Virus record (IMG/VR): IMGVR_UViG_3300006875_000143
Span: 1-25,812 of that record
Strand: one strand, 5' to 3'
DNA from: a virus
Length of the DNA: 25,812 nt
The notes under the pieces were generated by a model. It saw nothing but the letters and a program-made list of their open reading frames with translations, was not told the origin of the DNA and searched no databases. The translations under genes were made by a program, and so were the position numbers. Position 1 is the first letter of the stretch. Every line of letters starts with the position of its first letter. Shown here one piece after another: positions 1 through 6,919 of the stretch.

Positions 1-529
1 CCTGGGCGGGACCGTTGGGGCTTCCACCAGAATGTCCGACAAGGAAGACTCTACGGCGGCGCTGGGGAACTCCAAAATATTGAGCGTCCAGGACTCGGTA
101 GGCCCACCCGTACCCGAGTTCAACCATCGCCCCGAGGATGGCGCCAAAGTCCCGTCCACCTCCAGACGACAAGACACCGGGGACGTTTTCCCACAGTATC
201 CATCGGGGACGTAGGACAGCGGCCAGCCGGACAAATTCCAGGGCGAGGTTTCCGCGCTCGTCGGATAGTCCGCCTCGGAGTCCGGCAACGCTGAAACTTT
301 GGCATGGCGTTCCTCCAACAAGGAGGGAAACATCTCCAATGTTCTGCTGCAACGCAGGGCTGCGGACAATGCGCGTGAAGTCACCAAGGTTGGGCACCTC
401 CGGGAAGTGGTGTGACAGCACTGCAGATGGGAACGGCTCAATCTCTGCCACGGCTGAGGCATGCCATCCCAGCGGATGCCACGCCGCGCTGGCCGCCTCG
501 ATGCCGCTGCAAACCGAAAGAAACCGCAT
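1..529 (-). CDS. DNA cytosine-C5 methyltransferase, N-terminal part (C terminus beyond left edge)
   Basis: Transfers a methyl group from S-adenosylmethionine to C5 of cytosine in a specific DNA site; in phages this usually protects the genome from host restriction. Reading the minus strand from ATG 529 gives 176 residues with no stop before the window edge. The C5-MTase motifs appear in order: motif I with SVCSGIEAASAAWHPLGW near residues 5-22, motif IV GGTPCQSFSVAG with the catalytic Pro-Cys near residues 75-86, motif VI WENV near residue 117, and motif VIII QRRRRVFLVG near residues 156-165. The target-recognition domain and motifs IX-X are missing, so the cut is by the window and not necessarily by mutation. 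The gene is last in a leftward operon, two bases after the stop of the 35-aa membrane peptide, with a GAGG about 11 bases before the start. Family assignment is very secure; the target sequence cannot be told. Confidence 0.95.
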   Translation of the reverse strand, partial: MRFLSVCSGIEAASAAWHPLGWHASAVAEIEPFPSAVLSHHFPEVPNLGDFTRIVRSPALQQNIGDVSLLVGGTPCQSFSVAGLRGGLSDERGNLALEFVRLAAVLRPRWILWENVPGVLSSGGGRDFGAILGAMVELGYGWAYRVLDAQYFGVPQRRRRVFLVGHSGGSPNGPAQ

Positions 530-531
530 GG

Positions 532-639
532 TCAACGGCGCCTCTCAAGCCAGATTGAAAACTCTACCAACACGGCGCCACCAACAGTGGCCAAGGCAAA
601 GACGACGGACCAGAAAAACAGCTCGTACTCAGTGGGCAT
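532..639 (-). CDS. 35-aa single-pass membrane peptide
   Basis: A very short gene read from ATG 639 to TGA 534-532. The product has an acidic polar start (MPTEYEL), one hydrophobic stretch of about 22 residues rich in V, A, F and G (residues 8-29), and a basic end (LERRR), so it should be an inner-membrane peptide. A strong GGGAGG lies 9 bases before the start. The stop of the upstream 74-aa gene is one base away and the methyltransferase start is two bases downstream, so it sits cleanly inside a translationally coupled operon. I do not recognise a family and give no function. The spacing, ribosome site and sensible membrane segment are the evidence that it is real despite its size. Confidence 0.6.
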   Translation of the reverse strand: MPTEYELFFWSVVFALATVGGAVLVEFSIWLERRR

Positions 640-640
640 G

Positions 641-865
641 TTACTTGACCTCCCGGTTGCAGGCGCAGCAGGACGCGCCCACACAGTCAAACGGGTGGCC
701 GTCGCGCAGGTGGTAGCCGAGAGAGTGCGGGAGGACGCCATACTCACGGCAGGCGCGGTCGATGAAGGCCCAGGCCACGCAGCCCTCGGCGTTGTTCTCG
801 GCCAGAAACTTAGCCACGGCGGCCTTGCGGCGGAGTTCGTTCATCACAGAGTCAACGAGCGTCAT
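641..865 (-). CDS. Hypothetical 74-aa protein with Cys-rich C terminus
   Basis: First gene of the leftward operon. I chose ATG 865 and not the longer frame reaching 1057 because GGGAAG lies just upstream, a sigma70-like promoter ends about 40 bases before it, and the longer version would overlap the terminase-side gene at 999. The product is mainly helical at first (LRRKAAVAKFLAENN) and ends with several cysteines (CVGASCCACN, residues 61-70) plus Cys29 and Cys39, which could hold a metal, though the spacing does not match a zinc finger I know. No family recognised. It is co-transcribed with a membrane peptide and a DNA methyltransferase. Confidence 0.65.
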   Translation of the reverse strand: MTLVDSVMNELRRKAAVAKFLAENNAEGCVAWAFIDRACREYGVLPHSLGYHLRDGHPFDCVGASCCACNREVK

Positions 866-911
866 TGTGCTTCCCCGGTTGCGGCGGCGTGATTGCCGTC
901 CGTGAGTGCGC

Positions 912-940
912 TTTGTAGTGCCGCTCGTTGTGCCAGTCAA
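912..940 (-). promoter_or_regulatory. Sigma70-like promoter for the leftward methyltransferase operon
   Basis: On the minus strand, TTGACT (940-935) is followed by exactly 17 bases and then TACAAA (917-912): 5/6 and 4/6 matches to consensus. A run of eight A (961-954) lies about 13 bases upstream of the -35, where an UP element would be. Transcription would begin near 905 and give a leader of about 40 bases before ATG 865. Inferred from sequence only. Confidence 0.5.
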
Positions 941-998
941 GCGGGCACGTTGCTTTTTTTTCGTCGGCCGGTAAGTTGGCGGAAATAGGGGACTTCGC

Positions 999-1376
999 AT
1001 GGGCAACGAGATTAGCGCGCATCTGCTTGCAAACCTTCCGCAGAAAAAGAAGGGCAAGCCGCGTGGGCGGCCGTTCCAGAAAGGGCAGGTAGCTAACCCC
1101 CGAGGGCGGCCGGCTGACTACGGCGAGTTTCGCAAACTGTGCCGCTCCAAGAGTCCACAAGCCGTGGCCGCGCTGGAGGCCGCGCTGGACCGCTCTGACG
1201 CATCGAGCGTGGCCGCCGCTCGCGTGCTGTTGGAGTACGGGTGGGGCAAGCCCCAGGCCGCACCAGAGGACTTGGAGGCCGTGCGCCAGGGCGGCGGTGT
1301 AGCGCTCGCGCAGCTGTCCCGGGAGGAGTTGCTGTCTATCGCTGCGTTGCCGGACTCGGACGAGGGTGAGGAGTGA
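999..1376 (+). CDS. Putative terminase small subunit (DUF5681-like N-terminal motif)
   Basis: A 125-aa basic-then-acidic protein directly before the XF1762 and large-terminase genes, the usual place for the small terminase subunit that recognises viral DNA and loads the packaging motor. Residues about 14-38 hold the KGKPRGRPFQKGQVANPRGRP-type segment (GRPFQKGQVANPRGRP), a pattern known from short phage proteins with a DUF5681-like domain next to terminases; the two RGRP elements resemble AT-hooks. The middle (SPQAVAALEAALDRSD, VAAARVLLEYGWGKP) is helical and similar to helix-turn-helix regions in that group. ATG 999 has AGGGGA upstream. The gene's TGA overlaps the next GTG start by four bases. 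The small-terminase role rests on position and motif, not on a characterised relative. Confidence 0.6.
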   Translation: MGNEISAHLLANLPQKKKGKPRGRPFQKGQVANPRGRPADYGEFRKLCRSKSPQAVAALEAALDRSDASSVAAARVLLEYGWGKPQAAPEDLEAVRQGGGVALAQLSREELLSIAALPDSDEGEE

Positions 1377-1819
1377 GGCTGCAGCCAAGCACCATCAAGG
1401 CCGCTTGCCAGTTCGTCCGCGACGCGCACCGACACCACAAGCCTCCGCAGGGTGGATTGTTTGCCGTGGCGTTGGCCGATGATGCCGGGACGGTGCTTGG
1501 CGTTGCCATTGTCGGACGGCCGGTTGCGCGGCATTTGCAGGATGGGTGGACGGCCGAGGTGACGAGGGTTGCGGTTGTGGATGATGCCCGCAACGGATGT
1601 TCCATGTTGTATGGCGCCGCACGCAGAGCAGCCAAGGCCCTCGGGTATCGTCGGCTGATTACCTACACCTTGGAAAGCGAGGGAGGCGCCAGCCTCCGTG
1701 CCTCCGGTTGGCTCAACGAAGGACAGGCTGGCGGTGGAAGCTGGAGCGTTCCCAGCCGCCCGCGCTCGGATAAGCACCCAACGTGCAAAAAAACACGCTG
1801 GAGCGTTGCGCTTGAGTAG
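1373..1819 (+). CDS. XF1762 family protein (GNAT-like)
   Basis: A 148-aa protein starting at GTG 1373 in a GTGA overlap with the preceding stop. It carries the conserved blocks of the XF1762 family seen in many phages: the FVRDAHRHHKPPQGG segment near residues 14-28, GVAIVGRPVARHLQDG near residues 43-58, EVTRVAV, the NGCSMLYGAARRAAKALGY helix, and GGGSWSVPSRPRSDKHPT near the end. The fold is thought to be related to GNAT acyltransferases; the reaction and partner are unknown to me. It sits between the small-terminase candidate and the large terminase, and its last eight bases overlap the proposed terminase start. Family recognition is strong; function is open. Confidence 0.85.
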   Translation: MRLQPSTIKAACQFVRDAHRHHKPPQGGLFAVALADDAGTVLGVAIVGRPVARHLQDGWTAEVTRVAVVDDARNGCSMLYGAARRAAKALGYRRLITYTLESEGGASLRASGWLNEGQAGGGSWSVPSRPRSDKHPTCKKTRWSVALE

Positions 1820-3308
1820 GCGCGACCTCATAGCCGCCGCCCGCGCTGACGCCTGGCGACTCGGGGAGGTTTCGTGGCTGCTGGATGCCGGCCAACGTCA
1901 GTGGGTTGAATCTTTCTGGCGTGGGGACGGTGCCGCCGTCTGGATGATAGGCCGCCAGCGAGGCAAGAGCTTTGCGGCTCTGTCCATGGCGTGTGCGTAT
2001 GCGGTACGGACGCCAGGGGCAATCATCCGCTACGCGGCGCTAACGGCTAAAAGCGCCAGGGCTATTGTTGTGCCGACACTGGCGCAGGTGTTGAGGGACT
2101 GTCCGCTAGACGTTAGGCCCGAGGTTGGCGAGCTGGACGGCACGGTGCGCTGGAAGAATGGCAGCGTACTGACATGGGCCGGTACGGATAACGAGCAATT
2201 CGAGCGCTTGCGCGGCCCGAGGGCACACCTTGTCCTGCTGGACGAATCAGCGTTTTACGCCGATTTGGAGCGCGTGGAATCCGCGCTATTGCCTCAGTTG
2301 ACGACAACGGCAGGCCGCGTGCTCTATCTCAGCACGCCACCCGAGAGCGTAGGCCACACGTTCGTGCGCCGCTGGAACGCAGCCAGGGCGGCAGGCAGGG
2401 CTATCCACGCCACGGTGCACGACAACCCACGACTAGGCGCCGAGGGTGTGCGGCGCCTCATTCGGCAGGAGGCCGCTCGGCTAGGGCTGTCCGAGGGGGA
2501 GTTGGAGGCGTCCACCTTCTGGCGCCGTGAGTATTGCGCCGAGCTGGTGCAGGAGGAGAGCCGCGCCGCTATCCCGGGCTGGACGCAGGAAGCGCAAGCC
2601 GCGTGTGTTGGCGAGGTGCCACGCCCCGTGCATTTCGACGCCTACGTTGGCGTTGATTTCGGCTTCGGTGACCCGCATGCGGTGGTTTTCGGTTGGTGGG
2701 ACTACACTGGCAACCGCTTGGTCATTGAGGACGAACTAGAGCTGCGGGCCGCCAATACGGCCCAACTGGCCGCTGCTATCAAGGCTAAGGAAGCGCAGTT
2801 GTGGGGCGTGGACCGCTGGGCCGGAACGCTGCTCGGTGCGGCAGACGAGAAAACGCCCGAGTGGATGAAAGAGGCGGCCCGCACGTCAGCGGACATTCCG
2901 CGCCAGCCCTACCTCCGTTTTGGTGACAACGACCCGCTTACACTCGCGGACCTCCACGCGCAGTATGGCGTGGCCGTGTACCCAACGCGCAAGGATGACA
3001 AGGCCCTAGCCGTCAGCGACCTGGACGAAGCGGTGCGCCAGCGGCGCCTGCGAGTGCATCCACGTTGCCGCCGCCTCATTGACCAGCTGGCAAGCACCAC
3101 CTGGAACAAGGCCCGTACCGAATGGCAGCGCACGGACAAGGACCACGGGGATTTGCTGGACGCACTGCTCTACATGCACCGCAACGTCAGGCGACACCGT
3201 GACCCAAAGCCGCCAGGGTGGGGCATCGACAAGAGCAACACATGGATTCCGCCAGAAGCGGACCCAATGGATACGCTCAAAGCGCTGGGCGGTATGCGGC
3301 GCCGCTGA
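1812..3308 (+). CDS. Terminase large subunit (packaging ATPase-nuclease)
   Basis: The motor that pumps viral DNA into the prohead and cuts it. Counting from TTG 1812, residues 47-53 form the Walker A loop (GRQRGKS), residues 140-145 the Walker B LVLLDE, and LYLSTPP is the coupling motif. The C-terminal RNase H-like nuclease shows VGVDFGFGDPHAVVFG with Asp282 and HGDLLDALLYMHR with Asp447/Asp450. The length, 498 aa, is typical. I prefer TTG 1812 because GGAG lies 8 bases before it and it gives the normal short run before the LLDAGQRQW adenine-binding Q motif; GTG 1698 would add 38 residues wholly overlapping the XF1762 gene and lacking a clear ribosome site. The upstream overlap of eight bases suggests coupled translation. 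Function is certain; the start is a judgement. Confidence 0.93.
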   Translation: MSRRDLIAAARADAWRLGEVSWLLDAGQRQWVESFWRGDGAAVWMIGRQRGKSFAALSMACAYAVRTPGAIIRYAALTAKSARAIVVPTLAQVLRDCPLDVRPEVGELDGTVRWKNGSVLTWAGTDNEQFERLRGPRAHLVLLDESAFYADLERVESALLPQLTTTAGRVLYLSTPPESVGHTFVRRWNAARAAGRAIHATVHDNPRLGAEGVRRLIRQEAARLGLSEGELEASTFWRREYCAELVQEESRAAIPGWTQEAQAACVGEVPRPVHFDAYVGVDFGFGDPHAVVFGWWDYTGNRLVIEDELELRAANTAQLAAAIKAKEAQLWGVDRWAGTLLGAADEKTPEWMKEAARTSADIPRQPYLRFGDNDPLTLADLHAQYGVAVYPTRKDDKALAVSDLDEAVRQRRLRVHPRCRRLIDQLASTTWNKARTEWQRTDKDHGDLLDALLYMHRNVRRHRDPKPPGWGIDKSNTWIPPEADPMDTLKALGGMRRR

Positions 3309-3327
3309 CTCTTGCTAAGGAGGCCAC

Positions 3328-5403
3328 ATGGGAAACCCGGACACCTATTGGGCGGCAGACGACACCGAGACTTGCATCGAGGCCGCCATGGCTCGGCGGC
3401 GCGAATACCGCGACTGGCTTACGCGCACCGGACGCATTGGCCGCATGCAGCGCAGCCTCCGCGCCTACTACGGCTACACGCCCATGGGTGACGGGGATAC
3501 CTCCGTCATTCTGCAGGGCGGCGAGCAAGGCGAAATGGCAGACCTTGCCTGTAACCATTTCGCTGCGCTGGTGCGTCAGGCGTTGGTGCTGATTACCTCT
3601 GACAAGGCAGCGTTTAAGGCTGTTGCCGGAAACTCTGACTACAAGAGTTTGGCGCAAGCCGCCCTGGCTGACGGCCTGCTGGAACACTATGACCGCAAGC
3701 TCCACGTTTCCGACATTGAGGGCGCCGCCGCCTTTCGCTCGCTTCTCATGGGAGAGGGTTACGTTTCGGTGACGTGGGACACCGAGGCTGGCGAGACTTA
3801 CGGGCTGGACCCTGAGTCTGGCCAAGCTATCCGCGAAGGGGACTTGTCCTTCCGCGTCTTCTCCCCGCTGGAGGTGGCCTATGACGTAGCCGCCACGCAG
3901 GGCGAGCGGCCATGGATGCTGCTGCAGACGCGCCGCAACAAGTGGGATTTGGTGGCACAGTACCCGGACAAGAAAGACGGCATCCTCGGCTCCGAGCGCC
4001 TGCGCGACGATTACGACTGGATGACTTGGACGCTGGACCAGTTCAAGCGCAGTGACGACATTGTGAACGTGTACGAGCTGTACGTCCCGCCGAGCGCGGC
4101 CGTCCCGGCTGGCCGCCTGGTCATCTTCGTGGATGGCAAGACGTGGCTCTTTGACGGCCCTCTGCCGTATGACAGCGTGCCCGTTTACGGAATGATGCCG
4201 GATGAAACCATCGGCGTTTCCGCTGGGCACACGTCCACGTTTGACTTGCTCGGCATGCAGCAAGCTGTGGATATGTGCGCCACGATTGCCACCACCAACC
4301 TGCAAGCCGGTGGCGTGGTTAACTTTTGGGCGCCGTCTGCCAACGACTTGAACGTGCGGCAGATTTCGGGAGGAATGAACTTCATTAACAGCCCGGTCAA
4401 GCCCGAGGCCCTTAATGGTGTGGCTATGTCGCCAGAGGTTGGCCGGTGGGCCACCCAATACGTTTCGTGGATGCAGGCTATTTCAGGCATCAACAGCGCG
4501 GTGCGTGGAGACCCGGACAAGGGCATGCCCGCGCAGGCCATGGCGTTCCTTCAGGCGCAGGCCATCCAGTTCCACAGCGGGCTGCAGAAGGGCTTTCAGC
4601 GGCTCCGCGAGCAGGTGCGCACGGCCAACATCGAACTGCTCAAGCGCTACGCCAACAGTAAGCGCGTGGCCCTCATTGCGGGCAAGGCGACCGGCTACAT
4701 GCGCCGGGAGTTTACTGCCGACGACTTGCGCGACATTGACCGCGTTACGGTGGAGGCCATCAATCCTGCGCTTCGCACGATGGCCGGCAAGAAGGCCGTT
4801 GCCGACGAGCTGCTTCAGCGCGGCATGCTGCAGACGCCGAACCAATACATTCTGCTTCTTACAACTGGCAGGCTCGAACCGCTTTTCGAGGGAGAGGAAG
4901 CCAACCTGATGCGCATCCGGCGCAATAAGGAGTTGCTGCAAGCCGGCATTGGCCTGCCTCCCGTGGCAACGGGGCCAGACGGCATGCCGCTGGTGGACCC
5001 TGTTACTGGCCTTGCGCAGTTTGCCGACGACGGCGCCCAGCATGTACGGCCGCTTAAGACGGACACGCATTGGTTGGATATCCCCGAATATCTGGCCGTG
5101 TTGGCTATGCCGGACGCACGAGAGCGGCCCGAGGTGGTGCAAGCCGTTACGGGGGTTGTGGAATACCAACTTGCCCTCTGGCGCAGCATGGACCCTGCGT
5201 TGATTGCCGTGTTGAAGGGTCAGCCGGCGCCGATGCCCGCAGCGCCGCCGCCGCCTCCAGCGCCTCCCGGGCCTACGCCGGCCCCTGGCATCGGGCCTAT
5301 TGCTGGTGCGCCTCCGTCCGAGGTTGCGCCGGCCATCAACCTTCCGCAACTGCCGCGCACGCCAGGCGGCGAGGTTCCACCCATTGCAGGAGTTAACGCC
5401 TAG
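3328..5403 (+). CDS. Portal protein (P22-like podovirus head-tail connector)
   Basis: A 691-aa protein forming the ring through which DNA enters and leaves the capsid. It follows the large terminase and precedes the scaffold and coat genes, the conserved portal position. The N-terminal part has the usual RREYRDWLTRTGRIGRMQRS and YYGYTP region, then the ILQGGEQGEMADLACNHFAALV segment and VSVTWDTEAGE, then the central long helix region (QAMAFLQAQAIQFHSGLQKG) before the C-terminal barrel and helices. The last ~60 residues are a Pro/Ala/Gly tail (from about residue 636), probably disordered. Size is close to the P22 portal (about 725 aa). ATG 3328 has a strong AAGGAGG. Assignment rests on position, length and general pattern, so the portal call is firm but the exact subfamily is not. 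Confidence 0.88.
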   Translation: MGNPDTYWAADDTETCIEAAMARRREYRDWLTRTGRIGRMQRSLRAYYGYTPMGDGDTSVILQGGEQGEMADLACNHFAALVRQALVLITSDKAAFKAVAGNSDYKSLAQAALADGLLEHYDRKLHVSDIEGAAAFRSLLMGEGYVSVTWDTEAGETYGLDPESGQAIREGDLSFRVFSPLEVAYDVAATQGERPWMLLQTRRNKWDLVAQYPDKKDGILGSERLRDDYDWMTWTLDQFKRSDDIVNVYELYVPPSAAVPAGRLVIFVDGKTWLFDGPLPYDSVPVYGMMPDETIGVSAGHTSTFDLLGMQQAVDMCATIATTNLQAGGVVNFWAPSANDLNVRQISGGMNFINSPVKPEALNGVAMSPEVGRWATQYVSWMQAISGINSAVRGDPDKGMPAQAMAFLQAQAIQFHSGLQKGFQRLREQVRTANIELLKRYANSKRVALIAGKATGYMRREFTADDLRDIDRVTVEAINPALRTMAGKKAVADELLQRGMLQTPNQYILLLTTGRLEPLFEGEEANLMRIRRNKELLQAGIGLPPVATGPDGMPLVDPVTGLAQFADDGAQHVRPLKTDTHWLDIPEYLAVLAMPDARERPEVVQAVTGVVEYQLALWRSMDPALIAVLKGQPAPMPAAPPPPPAPPGPTPAPGIGPIAGAPPSEVAPAINLPQLPRTPGGEVPPIAGVNA

Positions 5404-5405
5404 CC

Positions 5406-5600
5406 ATGCCCTACAAGAGCCAAGCACAGCGCCGTTTTATGTACGCAGCAGAGGCCCGAGGTGACGTCAAGAAGGGCACGGCCGGACGCTGGGAGGAAGA
5501 AACCACCAGCACGCGGCTGCCCGAATACGTCAAAGAGGCGCAGCGCCGCGCCCTGGGAAAGCTTGCTGGCAAGGCCAAGGGAGGCAGCCGTGGCAAGTAA
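5406..5600 (+). CDS. Small conserved phage protein (DUF3008-like)
   Basis: A 64-aa highly basic protein starting two bases after the portal stop. The opening MPYKSQAQRRFMYAAEARGD is a pattern I know from many short phage proteins of the DUF3008 type (usual form MPYKSxAQxRFM.A), followed by a polar middle (LPEYVKEAQRR) and a Lys/Gly tail (GKAKGGSRGK). No catalytic or metal residues are visible. Function is unknown; its placement between portal and scaffold suggests a head-assembly or virion role. The last 11 bases overlap the next gene's GTG start. Confidence 0.75.
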   Translation: MPYKSQAQRRFMYAAEARGDVKKGTAGRWEEETTSTRLPEYVKEAQRRALGKLAGKAKGGSRGK

Positions 5601-5790
5601 GGCCAAGCCGGTTGTGGAGGCCATCAAGGAGAAGGTGGCCGCATTCAAAGGCAAGAAGGTTTCCGAGGCGGCGCCGGACGTGGCGCCACCTGTTGCTCCC
5701 GTTGCACCGCAGGGCGGGAAGCGGCGTTGTGTTGTCTGCGGCAATGAGGCTACCGGCCCGGTTTGCACCGTGGACGGCGCCGAGGGGTAA
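5590..5790 (+). CDS. 66-aa hypothetical protein with C-terminal CxxC motif
   Basis: Starts at GTG 5590, preceded by AAGGGAGG with a five-base spacer, and overlaps the preceding gene; the longer frame from 5461 would lie inside that gene and has no comparable ribosome site. Residues 1-30 are Lys/Ala-rich and likely helical (VVEAIKEKVAAFKGKK), residues 31-42 form an AP-rich linker, and the end carries RRCVVCGNEATGPVC (Cys47, Cys50, Cys59), half a zinc-ribbon with a third cysteine. No family recognised. It lies between portal and scaffold and its stop is two bases before the scaffold ATG, so it is clearly part of the head operon. Confidence 0.6.
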   Translation: MASKAKPVVEAIKEKVAAFKGKKVSEAAPDVAPPVAPVAPQGGKRRCVVCGNEATGPVCTVDGAEG

Positions 5791-5792
5791 GC

Positions 5793-6716
5793 ATGAGCGA
5801 AGCAGCGGCAGCAGAGGCAGCGGCACCGGCAGAGGTGGCAGAGGCACCAACGGAAAACGTACCGGCAGAGGCGGCGCCGCCCATGCCGCGCAAGCTACCG
5901 GCCCCGGTGGAGTTGAAGTTCAAGGGCAAGGTGGAGCGCGTGGACGACTTGGACCAACTCGCCAAATGGGCGCAGATGGGCCGGGGCGCTACGGAGGTTT
6001 TCGAGCAAGCCAAGGCGTTGCGCGAGGAAGCAGCGGCCAAGGCGGCACGCCTGGACAAGCTGAAAGGCGGCAGCCTTGAGGACCGGCTAGCACTGCTGAC
6101 GGAAACGCTCGGTGACGAGGAGGCGGCTCTTCAGTTCATGGAGGAGGCGCTTTACCAGAAGCGCATTGCGCCGCAGCAGTTGACGCCCGAGCAACGAAAG
6201 ATTCAAGAGTATGAGCGCAAGCTGCAAGCCTACGAGCAGGAAAAGGCGCAGGCGGCAAAGAGCCAGCAAGAGGCGCAACTAGAGGCGCAGGCCGAGGAAA
6301 TCGCCAACCAGTACGCCAAGACGGCGTCCGACGTGATGGCGAAGCTTGGTTGGGGGCCTGAGTTGGCGCCGCTGGTGCTGCGGGAAATGCTACCCTACGC
6401 CGAACAGGCATTGGAAGCGGGATTGGAGCCAGTGTCCGAGGACATTCTGACGATGTTCATGGAGGACCAGCAAGCCAAGCTATCCAACTTCACCAAGCAG
6501 CTAGAGGGTGAGTCCCTGCTGCGCTTTCTTGGTGACGACTTGGCAAACAAGGTGCGCAAGGCTGACCTGGCGCGGTTGCGTGGTGGACAGGCTAAGCCCG
6601 CGCAGAAGGTGGAGTCCAAGCAGGAAAAGCCGCTGCCAGACGACCCGCTTGAGGCAGAGCGCGAGCGTCAACGGCGGCGTAAGCAGTTTTGGGACAGCAG
6701 CCCCCACCGCTTCTAG
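5793..6716 (+). CDS. Scaffolding protein (putative)
   Basis: A 307-aa protein just before the coat gene, the standard scaffold position. It has the typical build: an acidic, low-complexity Ala/Glu/Pro N terminus (residues 1-35), a long charged helical centre with a Gln/Glu/Ala coiled coil (about residues 125-180, including YERKLQAYEQEKAQAAKSQQ), and a basic C terminus (ERERQRRRKQFWDSSPHRF) of the kind that binds the inside of the coat shell. Scaffolds guide procapsid assembly and then leave. I start at ATG 5793, two bases after the previous stop, rather than ten codons upstream inside the previous gene. No protease gene is seen nearby, so removal without cleavage, as in P22, is likely. Confidence 0.8.
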   Translation: MSEAAAAEAAAPAEVAEAPTENVPAEAAPPMPRKLPAPVELKFKGKVERVDDLDQLAKWAQMGRGATEVFEQAKALREEAAAKAARLDKLKGGSLEDRLALLTETLGDEEAALQFMEEALYQKRIAPQQLTPEQRKIQEYERKLQAYEQEKAQAAKSQQEAQLEAQAEEIANQYAKTASDVMAKLGWGPELAPLVLREMLPYAEQALEAGLEPVSEDILTMFMEDQQAKLSNFTKQLEGESLLRFLGDDLANKVRKADLARLRGGQAKPAQKVESKQEKPLPDDPLEAERERQRRRKQFWDSSPHRF

Positions 6717-6730
6717 TTGTTAGTGGCCTC

Positions 6731-6780
6731 TTGCTAGGCGTTGCGGGGCCTGTCTACCCTGCACGCCTAGCAACCCCGCA
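6731..6780 (+). promoter_or_regulatory. Interleaved inverted repeats in the coat-gene leader (6717-6919)
   Basis: The 203 bases between scaffold and coat genes are non-coding. Near their start are two perfect inverted repeats in the order A-B-A'-B': TTGCTAGGCGT (6731-6741) pairs with 6763-6773 (11 bp), and TGCGGGG (6742-6748) pairs with 6774-6780 (7 bp). With no spare bases between the arms both helices cannot form fully at once, so they are alternative hairpins. Neither is followed by a T run, so this is not a plain intrinsic terminator. Further on, 6864-6888 is almost pure pyrimidine, as in ribosomal protein S1-favoured leaders. Confidence 0.5.
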
Positions 6781-6919
6781 GGCTCGTTTCCCGGCTGACA
6801 GTGGCGCCCAACGGCTACCGCTAGCAGCGCGAAAGCGACACCAAAGGGAGAGGCGCAGTTAGGTTTCTTCTCTTTCGTTTTCTCTCTCGCGCTACGGCGC
6901 AAACACACCGAGGCACACA

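Noticed and set aside
138-716. 192-aa plus-strand open frame
   Set aside because: Opposite strand of the methyltransferase, whose motifs are unmistakable.
930-961. GTGCC/GGCAC stem followed by TTTTTTTT as a rightward terminator
   Set aside because: The stem is only five pairs, the T run starts five bases later, and no rightward gene lies upstream; the T run is better explained as the A-run of the leftward promoter.
1118-1831. 237-aa minus-strand open frame
   Set aside because: Antisense to the XF1762 and small-terminase genes; Ser/Arg/Ala-rich shadow.
3277-4458. 393-aa minus-strand open frame
   Set aside because: Antisense shadow of the portal gene, no ribosome site or family pattern.
4483-5427. 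314-aa minus-strand open frame
   Set aside because: Arg/His-rich antisense shadow of the portal gene C terminus.
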